Positions 46,223 through 58,060 are shown, numbered from the stretch's first letter. The stretch: DNA of 64,000 bases from Akanthomyces muscarius (GCF_028009165.1 NC_079244.1:2356001-2420000); one strand, 5' to 3'. The notes: a model not told the origin generated them from the letters alone. Made by a program: numbers and translations.

Positions 46223-47254
46223 ATGTCGTACCCTCCACCTCCAGGCACAAGCTCGCTCCCCGCGCGACCACCGCCCAGCAAAGGCGGCTTCAAGCCGGCA
46301 TTCACGCCCTCGAGCGTGCAAAAGAACCAAAATTCCGCCGCGCCGACCACATACTCGTCGTATCCGCACCGAGCCGCCCCCGGCGCGCAGCCTCAGTATG
46401 GCGCCACAGCGTCCCCATACGGCGCCGCACCCAGCGTGAGCGCAACGCCCTACTCGTACGGAGCGCAGCAGACAGGTGCCGCCGCGCAGAGCTACGGACA
46501 GCAGGCCTATGGCCAGCCAGGCTACGCCGCCAGCGCCGCACCGCAGATCAGAAATCCGTTCCCGCAACCCGGAACCGCAGCCGCCGCCGCCGCCGCGACG
46601 GCTGGACCCGGCGGCGCCGAGTACGACGCCGAGATGGCCGCGCAGATTGCGCAGTGGCAGAGCGCGTACCTGCCTCGCGACCCCGACGCTAGAGACGCCA
46701 GGGGCAACCCGATCGAGCCGCCCAAGGCCCCCGAGATCTCGGTCGCGCAGGCCAACCCCGACAAGACGGTCGTGCGTCAGGGCGGCGGCAAGAAGTGGAC
46801 GGACGAAACGCTCCTCGAGTGGGACCCCTCGCACCTGCGCCTCTTCGTGGGCAACCTCGGCGGCGAGACGACCGACGACGCGCTGCTCAAGGCCTTTGCG
46901 AGGTGGCCGTCGGTGCAAAAGGCGCGCGTCATCCGCGACAAGCGCACCAGCAAGTCCAAGGGCTACGGCTTCGTCAGCTTCAGCGACGCCGACGACTTTT
47001 TCCAGGCCGCCAAGGAGATGAACAACAAGTACATCCAGAATCGCCCCGTCACGGTGCGCAAGGCGAACACGGAGATCAAGGTCTCCAACGTCAAGGACAA
47101 GAACAACCGCAACAACAGGAACAAGAATAAGAGCGGCTCGGGCGGCCACGGCCATGGCCAGCAGGGATACGACGCAAGCTTGGGTCCCAAGTCGGCTGCT
47201 GGTGTCGTCAAGCCCGGTCAAAAGACCAAGAACGGTCTTCGACTTCTCGGATGA
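46223..47254 (+). CDS. RBM42-like RNA-binding protein, single RRM
   Basis: An intronless 343-aa protein from ATG 46223 (MSYPPPPGTSSLPARPP). The N-terminal 130 residues are Pro/Tyr/Gly/Gln/Ala-rich with repeated SYG/QYG-type motifs and a run of seven Ala. A conserved linker (AQIAQWQSAYLPRDPDARD, then KKWTDETLLEWDPSHLRLFV) leads into one RRM at about 205-285 with RNP2 LFVGNL and RNP1 KGYGFVSF. The tail is Lys/Asn-rich then Gly-rich. The WxDxTLxEWDP segment directly before the RRM is characteristic of RBM42, which takes part in splicing and mRNA regulation in animals. The fungal role is not established. It is divergent from ssr4 and convergent with the transporter gene. Confidence 0.85.
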   Translation: MSYPPPPGTSSLPARPPPSKGGFKPAFTPSSVQKNQNSAAPTTYSSYPHRAAPGAQPQYGATASPYGAAPSVSATPYSYGAQQTGAAAQSYGQQAYGQPGYAASAAPQIRNPFPQPGTAAAAAAATAGPGGAEYDAEMAAQIAQWQSAYLPRDPDARDARGNPIEPPKAPEISVAQANPDKTVVRQGGGKKWTDETLLEWDPSHLRLFVGNLGGETTDDALLKAFARWPSVQKARVIRDKRTSKSKGYGFVSFSDADDFFQAAKEMNNKYIQNRPVTVRKANTEIKVSNVKDKNNRNNRNKNKSGSGGHGHGQQGYDASLGPKSAAGVVKPGQKTKNGLRLLG

Positions 47255-47556
47255 TTGCATTCGCCCCAGTGTACATATATATAAAACATGTTTTAGGCGT
47301 TGGGACTGCAAAATCACAGCAAGGTTCGTGATAGGGTTGCTTTGAGGAAAAATATATACCATTACAATTCGGGTATCTTTTGCTTATATCTTCTAACGTG
47401 CGAAATGCTGCGCATATGATGCCAACTTGTCCACGTTTTGTATAAAACTCCAAACGCCATACCAAATGCACGTCCGTAAAGATGCTTGTGTACACTAAAA
47501 TGCAGCCGCAAAAGGTGCGACTGTCGGGAAGTAAAGGAAATTTGAAGCAAGATATT
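47255..47556. other. Convergent 3' intergenic region, 0.3 kb
   Basis: AT-rich 3' flanks of the RRM and transporter genes. Nothing else is seen. Confidence 0.6.
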
Positions 47557-49384
47557 CTACTTCGTTCGCTCGTCCTCCGCAACAGAAGGCAGCGGTGCGT
47601 TTGGTTCACCTTGCTGCAGCAGTCCGGCGGATTCTTCGTTGGCGTCGTCGTTATCAATGTCGCTGCCGGTATAGCTAGAAAGCCCCTTGTCGCTTTCACT
47701 AGGGCCGTGGACCTTTTGTTGCGCCTCGGCGCGCATCTTGGAAATCTTGACATAGTTGTACGCGCCAATGGCTACGAGTGTTGTGAGCAGGCCAATAACG
47801 TTGATGAGACTCAACTCGTCGTGGAAGATAAGGGAGGCTGCGCCAATTGTGACGACTTCTTTGAAGATGCCCGCAATGGAGAGCGTGACGACCGAGGTGC
47901 GTTGAAGCAACGCGAACTCTGATGCTATCATGAGGAATGCGATGCAGCCAGGGAATAACAAAAACACTGGCGTCATGAATGTGCCAAATTCCTGGCTGAT
48001 GCGACCGAGGCCCTCAAATAGCTCGCTGAAGCCTTCCACGGGAATAGCCATGGCAAACAGTGTGATGAACATGACGGGCGAGAGGAAGAAAATGCTAGAA
48101 AAAGGGTTCGAGGTCGCCGGGTTGCGGAGAAGCAGCAGCTGTGTCAGACCCCAGCGAAAGCCGGAGAAGAATGCGGCGGAAATGACGAGCAGAAATCCAG
48201 AGAGCTTAAACTCGACTTCACCGGAGACCATGAGAATTACACCGGCAGTCATTATGGCAATGATTGCGACAAGACGCCACGTCGGCTGTTCGAGACGAAA
48301 GACGAAGGCGAAAATCAAGACGAAAGCTAAAGAGGAGGATTTGCACATGGCTGGGTGGCGTTAGCGGTGTAAGGACCAACAGCAGGAGCCCCCTAAACCT
48401 ACTGTAAAAAGTGAGTGTAATGGACTTGAGCGACATGTTTCCGAGTCCAATGTCCAAGCTGGTCGCAGCACCACACGGACCAATTCTGGTGAGGTAGTAC
48501 AGCTTCGACATTTTAGACGAATTGGGCTCGTCTTCGTGCCGCGAACTTCCGAGATCGGAAGTATGTTTGCGATATGGTCGAAAGGAAGGAAAACAGTATA
48601 AGACGAGAGAGGCGAGAGAAAATTGCACAAGCATGTGCATGGCTGTCGTAAAGAGTGGGAAGGCAAAGTTGAGTCGGTCCTTGTCAAACATCCATTTGTT
48701 GTACTACGCCAATGTTAATTCGGAGGCGCACAACCTGTGGTACAAGCGGAGGCTTACCAATGAAATAGATAGGGAGAAAATGTACCAAAGCAGTATAAGC
48801 CCTCCGTTTATCATCAGTCGCCTCATGACGCTCTTGTCTGCTTCTTTTTGCTCGTCTACCGACAGGTTCTTCTCTCGAGCAATGCGCTGGTCCAGTCGAG
48901 TGAGCTTCCGTCGCTGCTTTTGCTTGCGGGCACGGTCTTGCGCTGTGAGACCCAGCTCCTCGTCATCGTGCAGATCCTCGTCGCTGAAGCTCTCCTGGCT
49001 CCAATCGTCTCTGTCGTGGGCCGGGCCTGCCGTGAGCTCGTGGCCGCTCAGGCCCGAGAAGCTCCCAGACTTTCGGCGATCGTGCGGACTGCGCGAAGAT
49101 GTACGGTCACCGGGAGCAGGGAGATGGCCGGCAGGGTTCATCAGACTGCTCTTGCGCCGTCGATGGCCGGTAATTGGCGCCATTTCGAAACCGTTGCTAT
49201 CGTCTGATGGCGCGGCGGCGGATGGTTGCTGGGACGTGCCGGGCAGTGTGGGAAACGCGATCGAGGATGACGAGGACGCGGGAGACGTTGCCGATGGCTG
49301 GAGACCCTGCTGTCGACTGGATTGAGAGGAAGGACCGGTGGTCGTCGAAGGGGCCACCGGGGTTGAAGAAAGGTTTGTAGGCAT
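47557..49384 (-). CDS. Triose-phosphate/nucleotide-sugar transporter family protein (SLC35C2-like)
   Basis: A 573-aa multi-pass membrane protein of the drug/metabolite transporter superfamily, probably in the Golgi or ER membrane. Exons: 49384-48758, 48703-48403, 48350-47557. The introns have GTAAGC and GTAGGT donors, phases 0 and 1. A hydrophilic cytosolic N-terminus of about 190 residues, rich in Ser, Pro and basic residues, precedes the first span (GGLILLWYIFSLSIS) and the signature YNKWMFDKDRLNFAFPLF. The family core follows with SLDIGLGNMSLKSITLTFYT, LSGFLLVISAAFFSGFRWGL and SIAGIFKEVVTIGAA. The C-terminal tail is acidic and cytosolic. SLC35C2 relatives are linked to GDP-fucose or remain orphan carriers. 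The substrate cannot be read from sequence. Confidence 0.88.
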
Positions 49385-50917
49385 AGTGTTTCCAAGGCAT
49401 AGCAGGCCTCTTGGGGGAAGGGGAGCAGTCCGAGGAGCAACAGCTGCCGCGACCCGCCTTGCGCTGTCGTGGGTACCTTGTTTTTAGGCTCCTGCCCGGG
49501 GGTAGCAAAGCCGGTGGATAAACTGGGTAGTACTTGGAAGCAAGACAGTTGCCAGTAAAAGAGCGGCGACGGCGCGTAGGAGAGAGGTGGACTCGATGTT
49601 CTCCTTTGAGGGAACGGCCGTCTTCAGCTGGTTGCCATTGCTTTGGCTCGCGCGCCAGAGATGAAATGTGGAGCGGAATACTATGGCGCCCGTCTTGCCC
49701 GACTTGGCGGGGTGCAGCTTCCGGTGCATTGGTGGTCCTCGAACGATTTACAGCAGGTGATGGCGGTGTTGTCTGCCCTGGAGGCTTTGGAAGTCAGCCA
49801 CTGGAGCGGTACGGGGCGCTATTGGCCACTAGCTCCTCAGGGGTTCTCACCTGTAGCCAGGGGGTGCTCCAGGCGAGGCAAAGTCAAGTCGTAGCAAGAT
49901 GGCCGGACATTGGGATCAAACTTACTGGACTGCATGCGATTCCTCGGCACTTTTTCCGGTCTCTTAATATCTTGTATGACATACCCTCCCGCAGTGATAC
50001 AGGCCAACAGCGATACAGACCGAGATGACATCGCCCAATACGTGTGGTTGTACCACACTGAATACAGCTACCTGGTACCCTGGGTAGATACCTTGAGCCG
50101 CCAGAACCTTGCCACTACGTCAGGCGCCAATCTGCCCAATTGCCCTGTAACGCAAATGGAGCTCGCGGCCAGTTTCTGAAACTTGGACATCCAAGCCTAC
50201 CTAGGTACATACCCACGGTGCCAAGTACCTAGGAGCCAGCCTAACATCAATCGGAACTTCACGATCCGCCGAAAAGACACACAAAAAGGAAGTGATTCTC
50301 TCTCAGCCGTGTCCAGTCCAGCTACAAGCAGCTAGCCTTTTGTGGACGGCACTTGTCAGGCAAGCATCATCGACTGCTTCGCGAGGAGTTCACTATTTGG
50401 TGTCGCGTGCCTCTAGGAAGGGGGCGATCCACAGGGCGGCCCTCCCTACTCCATCGTTATACGTGTAATAACAGCGAATTGACGGCAAGCTCTCATTCTA
50501 GCTTCTTGATTAGCTCACGCCGAGCACCCGTGTCAATGGATCTTTTATTACCGGGCCATCTTTATCTTGGCACTCGGAACGCCGGTACGAGTACGCACCA
50601 GGAGCTGTCGCAACCGCCATTGCCGTTGCCTTGCACGGTCGGCCGATACACGTCTGAACCTGAGCGGACCCGCTTGTCTTAGTGCAACCCCATCTTGGAT
50701 ATTCGGGAGCCATGCCAGTCGAGTACCAGTACAGTCGCATGGTTCACAAAGGAGAGAAAGAGCACGCATAAACACTGACATCTGAGCCAGACAAGTTACA
50801 GAGCCTCGCGCCAGCAAGTAATGGGCTCCGCTGATCACGTTGCGCTGGAATGCACTATTTTGGCTCCCGCTGACCGATCGCAAATCGTGGTGTGGATAAC
50901 AAGATGCTAACAAGCTT
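49385..50917. other. Intergenic, 1.5 kb, no supported gene
   Basis: Upstream of the transporter gene and 3' of the membrane-anchored unknown gene. ACCTAGGTAC-like palindromic fragments occur near 50198-50210 and 50225-50232. Open frames here are short and not protein-like. Confidence 0.55.
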
Positions 50918-52482
50918 CTAGCTAGGATTCACCGGATGCTTCCACTGTTGATATCCAACCCATGCTTGAAAGATGCTTACTGCAAGACTCAGAGCCCCCA
51001 GTATGACCGCAATTACCACTCCGCCCATGGTCGCCATCATGACGTATCGCGCACCGCTCCGTCTTTCCATCCACTTCTCAACAAAGCCCTTTGCTGTCGG
51101 AGCCTCCATATGCTCCTGCAGATCGGACAGCCGATTGCCCCAGTATCGATAGCAGAGGCTCTTCTCATCGGGTCGTCGATATGGCCGCGTGTCGACTCGA
51201 AGGCAATCTGGATCGAATGATTCTTTGCAGACCAAGGTGCGAAGCAGAGCTTGTGAATCAGAATCCAGAGGAAAGAGAATCTCCTTCAACGTAACGAGAG
51301 TCTCAAGCGCCAATTCGCGCGGCATGTTTCCTCTGCAGTCGGTATAAGCTGGTGCTCAGCGTAATCGACCGCTATTTACTCACTCTGATATCCCACGAGT
51401 AGTATTATCATGGTCATCGCAATCGACGCTAGACAGGAGATTCTCTTTCAGAACGCTCGTGTAGTGGTATATCTCCACTGTCTTGCACTTCCAATCCAGT
51501 CGCAGATGATTTTGTAGGTTGTCGGTAGCCACCAGATCTAGTCCAGCTATCTTTTTCAGACGCCTTGCGGTGAGATTGTGCCATTTGTTGCTTGGTTCTG
51601 ACATCAACTGCTGCAGCAGATCATTCTGCGCAGCGTTCATGTCGCTCTGCGAAGGAAATGCCATGTCCAAAAAATCAGAAAAGGAGGTGTCGTCTTGCCA
51701 AGTCAGAGGCAGCATTCCAGATTCTAGCAGCCCATCAGTCTGGCTCTCGGCCGAAGAGTTGACCATGGCCATGACACGCGCAGCGAGGCCGAATGCACGA
51801 TTCTGGTCGACCACGGGAGGCAAATTCACCTCACCGCATGCCTGTGCTTTCTGCGCAAAATATGCTCTTGTGATGGTGCTGCGCTGAGCCTGCGGACACT
51901 GCTTCAGTGCTGCAATAATGGCTACCAAATCATCATGAGTCGATAATGCCCGTAGGCCATCCATGGGTCGCTCGGGGACATACGAGGCTGCCACTTCGCG
52001 ATAGTATTGAAAAAAAGCCTCCATATTTGATGCTTTTTGCCATGGGCAAGAGGCCGAGCAGCAGTCTATAGAAGCGGTACAGGCATCGCAAAGCTCCCAA
52101 CGCCACAGAATCCTGCACAAGCTGCGCAACTGGTCCCTTGTCACTTCTCGTGCAAGTGGGAAAATGATTTGACTCACGTCGTTCATTATCTTTTTCTCCT
52201 GTGAAATAACTCTTTGTGAGATGCTCTTCTGAAAACTTGAGTATTCATCTTTGAGCAGATTGGTCAACTGGGGCTGTGGCGAGGCTGAGACTGCCTGCAT
52301 AATAATAAAGTCGCTTACATGCAATGCAGGTGGCTGGATAGGGGCAAGGCAGAAAGGCGGAGGCGTAACCAGACCACAAGACCGCCAACAATCGATGCAT
52401 ATTTGAGGCGCAAACCGTCTTTATCCAGCTTCAACACACTTGGTTCTATCGACTGAAGGATTAGCCTAGGTTGAGCAGCCAT
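50918..52482 (-). CDS. Unknown fungal protein with C-terminal membrane anchor, head to head with the trypsin-like gene
   Basis: Best frame-consistent model: exons 52482-52319, 52235-51384, 51332-50918, giving 476 aa. The second intron (GTGAGT...CTGCAG, 51 nt) is secure. The first (GTAAGC...CTCAAG, 83 nt) is the only donor/acceptor pair I found that keeps frame from the good GTAAGC donor, but it removes sequence that itself looks coding (QLTNLLKDEYSSFQ), so this join is uncertain. Visible features: a short hydrophobic N-terminal segment (IVGGLVVWLRLRLSALPL), a Cys-rich patch (CRILWRWELCDACTASIDCC), a long helical middle, and near the C-terminus a strong membrane helix (MMATMGGVVIAVILGALSLA, then VSIFQAWVGYQQW). 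No domain is recognised. The start codon is one base from that of the divergent gene. Confidence 0.65.
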
Positions 52483-52483
52483 T

Positions 52484-55068
52484 ATGGTGTCGCCTACATC
52501 GTCGCCATCGTCCTCCGCGACAACCGTTGTTCCAGCTCGATGTGACCCTTGCCACACCGGTCCGAGTGGGAGTCTGCCTCTGCGGAGCGATCCGCTGCAA
52601 TCTGGCAGAACCAGCACTGTGAATGAAGAGCAATTGGAGGACTCTGGCTACGGTTCCCATGACAGTACCCAAGCCGCGACTGAGGAAACTGGAATCGAAC
52701 TACGCATATCCAAGTCCAAGACAATCGTTTATTTTCCCGCCAAGTTGAACGAAGCCCAGCTCGAACGCTTCCACAACATCAAACCCTCAATTGAAAGATT
52801 ACTAGTTCAGCACGTCACTCGGAAATCTTTATTGCGAGCCTCGACACGGTATAAGCCAATGGTCATTCGTCCTATGTTTTTAGGCAAAACGCTGCTTGAT
52901 GCTGGGCCCCATATTGTGGTGTTCTGTGCACCAGAAATGAGAAAGCGCATACAACAATTTCTAGACACGAACGAGCTCATAAAGGCATGTTGCAAAGACG
53001 ACAGTCGACATTGCCTTTCCACTTTTCGTATGACTGTGTGCGGTTGCGCACCGCAATTACGAGCTGATGGCTTGTCGGTCGACGTTATCTGGGAATCATA
53101 CCCTGAAAAGTCACCAAATGTTATCGAATATAAAGCACAAGATCCACAGTTGGAAGTCCGAACCCCTGAGCCTTTCGCGGCCATCAGCACATCAGCATCA
53201 CAGCGCAGCGCAGGGTGCGTTACTTGTCGGTGAGTTTGCATGTGGTAGTGGATAGGATGTCCGTTCCATGCGATTCTAAGTTAAGGCATCACATAGGGAA
53301 CGCAGCATCGAACGCGGTGAAATTCCGTCTTTCTGCGACTGTACCATAACGCGTCTCGAATACGAGGACTACAAGAGAGATGGATCACGTTCAGCGTCGA
53401 GCAGCCGAGCCCTGGGTCAAAGTTTTTCTGGAACAAAGACACGGCTCGAGGCTGGCGTTTGCGGTACAGCGATTCAATTCCGAGCCAACGGGAAGCAGAG
53501 CAACGCCACGTTGGGTGGTATTGTCAAGCTCGTATATAAGAATGGAAGCTTTGATTTGAAAGGACTTACGGTAGCTCACGCAGCTGTTGCATGCCTCGAT
53601 GATGAGTCATTGGGTGTTTCGGCCTTGTCCATTTCTTCATGCGAAGATAAAGATGATGATAATGACTCTTCTATGGACGAAGACTGGGATTCATACAACA
53701 AGAATTCGGAAGATGCGCATATGCTCGACCTCGGCAATGAGCGCAGCACTCACAAGAGCCGCAAGCAACACGATCCCTGGGTATTCGAGAATCCCCATAC
53801 TATTGGTGAAGCGTGCTTAGCCCAATCGATGCTTTCAACGTTAAAGGGCGAGCCTACCGAGAATGGCTCATTTTTTGACTGGGCTCTCACTCCGCTCTCT
53901 GTCGCGAAGATGAACCAACTGGCTGATACTGCATATCAGCAAGGTAGCCGCCTGATAAGGAAGATTCGTCAATTTGCCCTTCATGCCACTTGGTTTTCTA
54001 GCGAGCCGGTGGTTATCATGTGTGGCTCAAGTGTCAAGCGTGGGCGCCTATTGCCAGAGCCCTCGAGGATTCTCATAAGCCCCGGTTTGGGGTTTGTCAC
54101 AGCATACATGATAGAGCTTTCTGGCCAGGGGATTCTTTCTGACGGCGACTCGGGATCATGGGTCATATCAGAAGATACTCAGGATCTTCTTGGCCATATT
54201 GTGGCTACAGATGTGCTCGGTACTGGCTACTTCATTCCTGCCGAGGACATCTTCAACGATATCGTTCGAAATCGTCTTGCCGTGGCGGTTACTCTTCCTA
54301 CTGTCCACGATTTCAGACTCAAGAAGAATGAAGCTCAAGGTGGGATAAACGCCATGGAGACGAAGGGCCGACACAGCGGTAGTAGCGAGGGCAAGCAAGC
54401 GACTGTGTTACCTTATTTGGACGGCCCCGAGTTATCTTATAGGGACGACCTCAAGTTCCCTTATTTGGACGACATCGAGAGCCTGAATAGCTTCAGAGGT
54501 ATGGTCACTTGGAATGTAGGTATGAAACGAACGCCAAAGCCTCAGACGCGGGCAAAGAGAGGGTAGATTATGACTCTGATGAGTCTCTTAAGCAGCTCAC
54601 CAGCACCAGCATTGAACGCGGAATGCGCGGGCTGGATGGGGTGGTCATCACGACTGGATCTCGCCGATTCCGTAATGTGGTGAATTCCATTGCAGAGAGC
54701 GGCGGATACGAGGGAATCCGCTTCACAAGCGTATCCGACCAGATTATCGACAAGAATTGCCATTATGCATTTCAATTCCCCGGCTCCAGCTCTGCGCGGG
54801 ATGCTGTGAGGGTATTTCACTGCCTGCTCGCTGATGTAGAAAGCGGAGTGAGCTTAAAGAACCTTGGGTCGGACAAGGGGTCAGATCCCAGTCAACAGTC
54901 GGCGTCAAAAGTCCCGGCTGAATACAGATACTTTACTAGCTCACAGGTGATCTCAAGCATCTATGTATCGCCGAGTCTGCACACCCCGTTCCATCACAGG
55001 TAGACTGGGCATATATCATCAGTTGCAGAGGTGTCCGTCAGCAAGCTCCTTGGATCTTTGGACATTAG
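52484..55068 (+). CDS. Trypsin-fold serine protease-like protein of unknown role, large fungal type
   Basis: Model of 805 aa in four exons: 52484-53229, 53297-54498, 54546-54946, 55000-55068. Intron phases 2, 1 and 0 all match, and the last two introns (47 and 53 nt) recover an otherwise frame-shifted C-terminus. Layout: a disordered N-terminus (1-75), a domain I do not recognise (75-240, TIVYFPAKLNEAQLERFH), then a chymotrypsin-like part. The inferred triad is His343 (GLTVAHAAV), Asp443 (FFDWALTPLS) and Ser534 (SDGDSGSWV). A very acidic insert (about 365-400) separates His and Asp. A C-terminal region follows (GLDGVVITTGSRRF, ending VDWAYIISCRGVRQQAPWIF). No signal peptide is seen, so an intracellular location is likely. 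Whether it cleaves proteins, and which ones, is unknown. Similar GDSGSW proteins occur as uncharacterised fungal ORFs. Confidence 0.75.
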
Positions 55069-55923
55069 CAGTAAACAGGACGAAGTCCCAATTTCAGAAG
55101 CGCCAAAGCATCAACAAGAGCTTCAGAGGAGTTGACGACGTACCCGGGGAAGGAATAGGCGCGGGGTGTGGAAGTGGGAGTAAGCAGGCTTACTCCTAGC
55201 CACACAAACACAAATGTCTATATAATTATGTATATGGCTATTTTAGTTATGTGGAAATTTTACTGTTATATTGATTTAAGTCATATCCGCTTACAGCGCA
55301 GGTGATACTCGGTAGTACCTACCTTTGCCTAGGTGGTGATGCGCGAAGCGGCATGAATGCCGTTACCCCGCGTCTTGGTTGCGAGAACCCGCTGGGCCTC
55401 CTCCACTAAAAGCCACCAAAGCCACTAAAAGCCTGCCAAGCGGGTCCCTTTCCAGCGGTCTTGGCGCATTTACAGCGCCTTCCAGCCCGACGCGACTTGC
55501 CGACCTGCTAAACCCCCGCTAAGAGCGCCGATTCTCTCCACACTCGTCCATCATCTCCTCTCTCCTTATGCTTAGCCATTAACCGTGGGGAATCCTTGTC
55601 ACCAATAATAAGGCCATTTCCAACTGCTTCTACTGGGAGGCCCTCTGTTATGACGAGCGATCCCGGGGTTCATTGCTCCATAGCGCGGAATCGCGAAACC
55701 CCCCCAACCCCCAAGCTAATCATTCCGGTCGGACTCGGCCTTGCGGCTGAACTTGGACGCACTGCAGACGAGCGAGCTCCGCCTGCGATGGTCGCAAAAT
55801 AAATACTTGGAGGAAAGCCACTTGCCCGCCACTCGGGCGAGCTAATCTCTCCTCCAATCTTGGCCAAGCCAATACATCATTTGTCCAAGCCAACAATCGC
55901 CAAGCCAGTGACACAAACAGAAG
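55069..55923. other. Intergenic, 0.9 kb
   Basis: 3' flank of the protease-like gene and promoter of the MFS gene, AT-rich at 55200-55300 and GC-rich from 55360. No gene is seen. Confidence 0.6.
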
Positions 55924-57860
55924 ATGGGCTCCTCGACGATGGACTCGTCGGAGAAGAACGAGGTGCACGTCGAGCGCGTCCCAAACACCGTCACCGACAA
56001 TGCTGTCTTAGGGAAGATCTTGCCCGCAGCTGGATTGCCAGCTGAATTCGCCCACCTAGACGAAAAGAAGATTCTGCGCAAGGTGAGCCATGACGAGCCC
56101 TTTGAACAGAGGAGACTCATTTACCAACGACTAATGGCGACCAGATGGACATGCGATTGATTCCCGTCCTGGCTCTCCTCTACCTGCTCTCCTTTCTCGA
56201 TCGTATGTCAAAAAGCCGCGGTTCACAAGCACCAATTACCGAGTGCGCTAATACCGTATATAGGCGGCAACATTGGCAACGCCAACATCGAAGGCCTCTC
56301 CGACGACCTGCACCTCACCCCCGACCAGTACAACTGGTGCCTCACCGTCTTCTTCTTCACCTATGCCGCCTTTGAGGTGCCCAGCAACCTGATGCTCAAA
56401 AAGCTGCGTCCCAGCCGCTGGCTGCCCACCATCATGGTCGCCTGGGGCGTCGTCATGACGCTCATGGGTATCGTCCGCAGCTACCGCGGCCTCTTGGCCA
56501 CGCGTATCTTTCTCGGTGTCGCCGAGGCTGGCCTCTTTCCCGGCGTCGCTGTAAGTGCCACACGCGCCACTCATCTATATACAGTCGTAATCTGAATAAC
56601 TGACCTTGTGCAACACAAAAGTACTACCTGACCATGTGGTACTGCCGCCACGAGATTCAGCTACGCCAGGCCATGTTCTTCTCGGCCGCCTCGGTGGCCG
56701 GCGCCTTTAGCGGCCTCCTCGCCTTTGCAATTAGCAAGATGGACGGCGTCGGCGGCCTTGAGGGCTGGCGCTGGATCTTTATCCTCGAAGGGCTCGTCAC
56801 GGTCGTCGTCGCGATCGTGTCCTACTTTTTGCTCTATGACTTCCCCGAGACGGCGGGCTTCCTGACGGAAGAAGAGCGCGCGTTTGTCGTGTATAGACTT
56901 CGGTATCAGGGCCAGGTCGCGAGCACGACGACGACGTCGTCAGAAGGTCCCGCCAGCGCCAAGGTCGCGCAGTCGGAGGAGTTTCAGTGGAAGTACGTGT
57001 GGCAGGCATTTACCGACTGGCAGATTTACGTCAATATCTTCGTCTACTGGGGTGTAAGTTGTTTCTCGTGCAACACATTCGTCCCACTTTGTGTTACTGA
57101 CGATCTACAGGTTGTGTGCCCGTTGTACGGCATTAGCCTGTTTCTCCCCACCATCATCAAGGACCTCAACTACACCAACAGCACCGCCCAGCTCATGACC
57201 GTTCCGATCTACATTACCGCTTCGGTTCTTGCCGTGTTTGGCGCGTTTCTCTCCGACAGAGCCGGCGTGCGAAGCCCCTTCATCATCTCGCTACTCTGCG
57301 TCATGGCTGCTGGCTTTGGCATGTAAGTCCCCCAGCTGCGACCGACGGAAGCAAAAGGCAGACACTGACCAAAAGAATAGGTGCATTGGCTCCGACAATC
57401 CAAAAGTCGTCTACGGCGGCGTCTTTATCGTCGCCTGCTGCATCTACCCAGCATTTCCCGGCGTCATTGCTTGGCTGTCCAACAACCTCGCTGGCAGCTA
57501 CAAGCGTAGCGTCGGCATGGCCCTCCAAATTGGCATCGGCAATCTCGGTGGTGTAAGCCTGCCTTTTCTTATTTGCCTACCCAAATTCCTGTGTTGCTTT
57601 TCACTGATCACTTTTCTTTACAGGCCATGGCGTCGAACTTTTACCGCAAAAAGGACAAGCCAAGATTCATTCTAGGCCACGCGCTCGAGCTGGGCTTCAT
57701 CGGCGTGGGCACCATCGCGGCCGTCCTCCTCGTGCTGTCGTACCGCCGCATCAACCACAAGCGCGACAGGCAGATGCGCGAGGGCGCAGATCGCCTGCAC
57801 ACCGAGGAGGAGCTGGCCGCCATGGGCGACAGGGCGGTCACGTTTCGGTACATGTATTAA
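55924..57860 (+). CDS. MFS transporter, anion:cation symporter family (Dal5/Tna1-like)
   Basis: A 518-aa plasma-membrane transporter in seven exons: 55924-56082, 56145-56202, 56264-56550, 56622-57053, 57111-57322, 57381-57552, 57624-57860; all phases match. A hydrophilic N-terminus of about 50 residues leads to the family opening RKMDMRLIPVLALLYLLSFL followed by DRGNIGNANIEGL. Twelve spans are expected, with the MFS loop signature after TM2-3 (KKLRPSRWLPTIMVAWG), GWRWIFILEGLVTV at TM6, and GSYKRSVGMALQIGIGNLGG in the second half. This subfamily carries carboxylate-type substrates such as allantoate, nicotinate, pantothenate or small peptides. Which one cannot be told here. The C-terminus is basic and cytosolic. 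Confidence 0.92.
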
Positions 57861-58060
57861 CAGGGCACATAGTATAGCTTGTAAAAATCCACTCGTATTT
57901 TCGTTATTGGTATTTTGTGAGCAGAAGAAGCGCAGCCCAACTCCGTACAGATAAAATCCCCAAGATGGCCAAAAGTACCGAATGCGCACTCTGTCCCGAT
58001 TCGCGGCTTGCGAAATCCTACCCAATGGCAGCCACCACTTCAACACCGAGTACCCTTTGT

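Noticed and set aside
46196..47362. 388-aa minus-strand open frame opposite the RRM gene
   Set aside because: Shadow of the RRM gene. The plus strand has the RNP1 and RNP2 motifs.
52295..52318. Second 24-nt mini-intron candidate (GTAAGC...ATGCAG)
   Set aside because: Splicing it out shifts the frame and gives a stop within a few codons, so unlike the 32915 segment it is not supported.
54509..55003. Separate gene downstream of the trypsin-like gene
   Set aside because: A 47-nt intron (54499-54545) joins it in frame to the upstream ORF, and a further intron leads to a short last exon. One gene explains it better.
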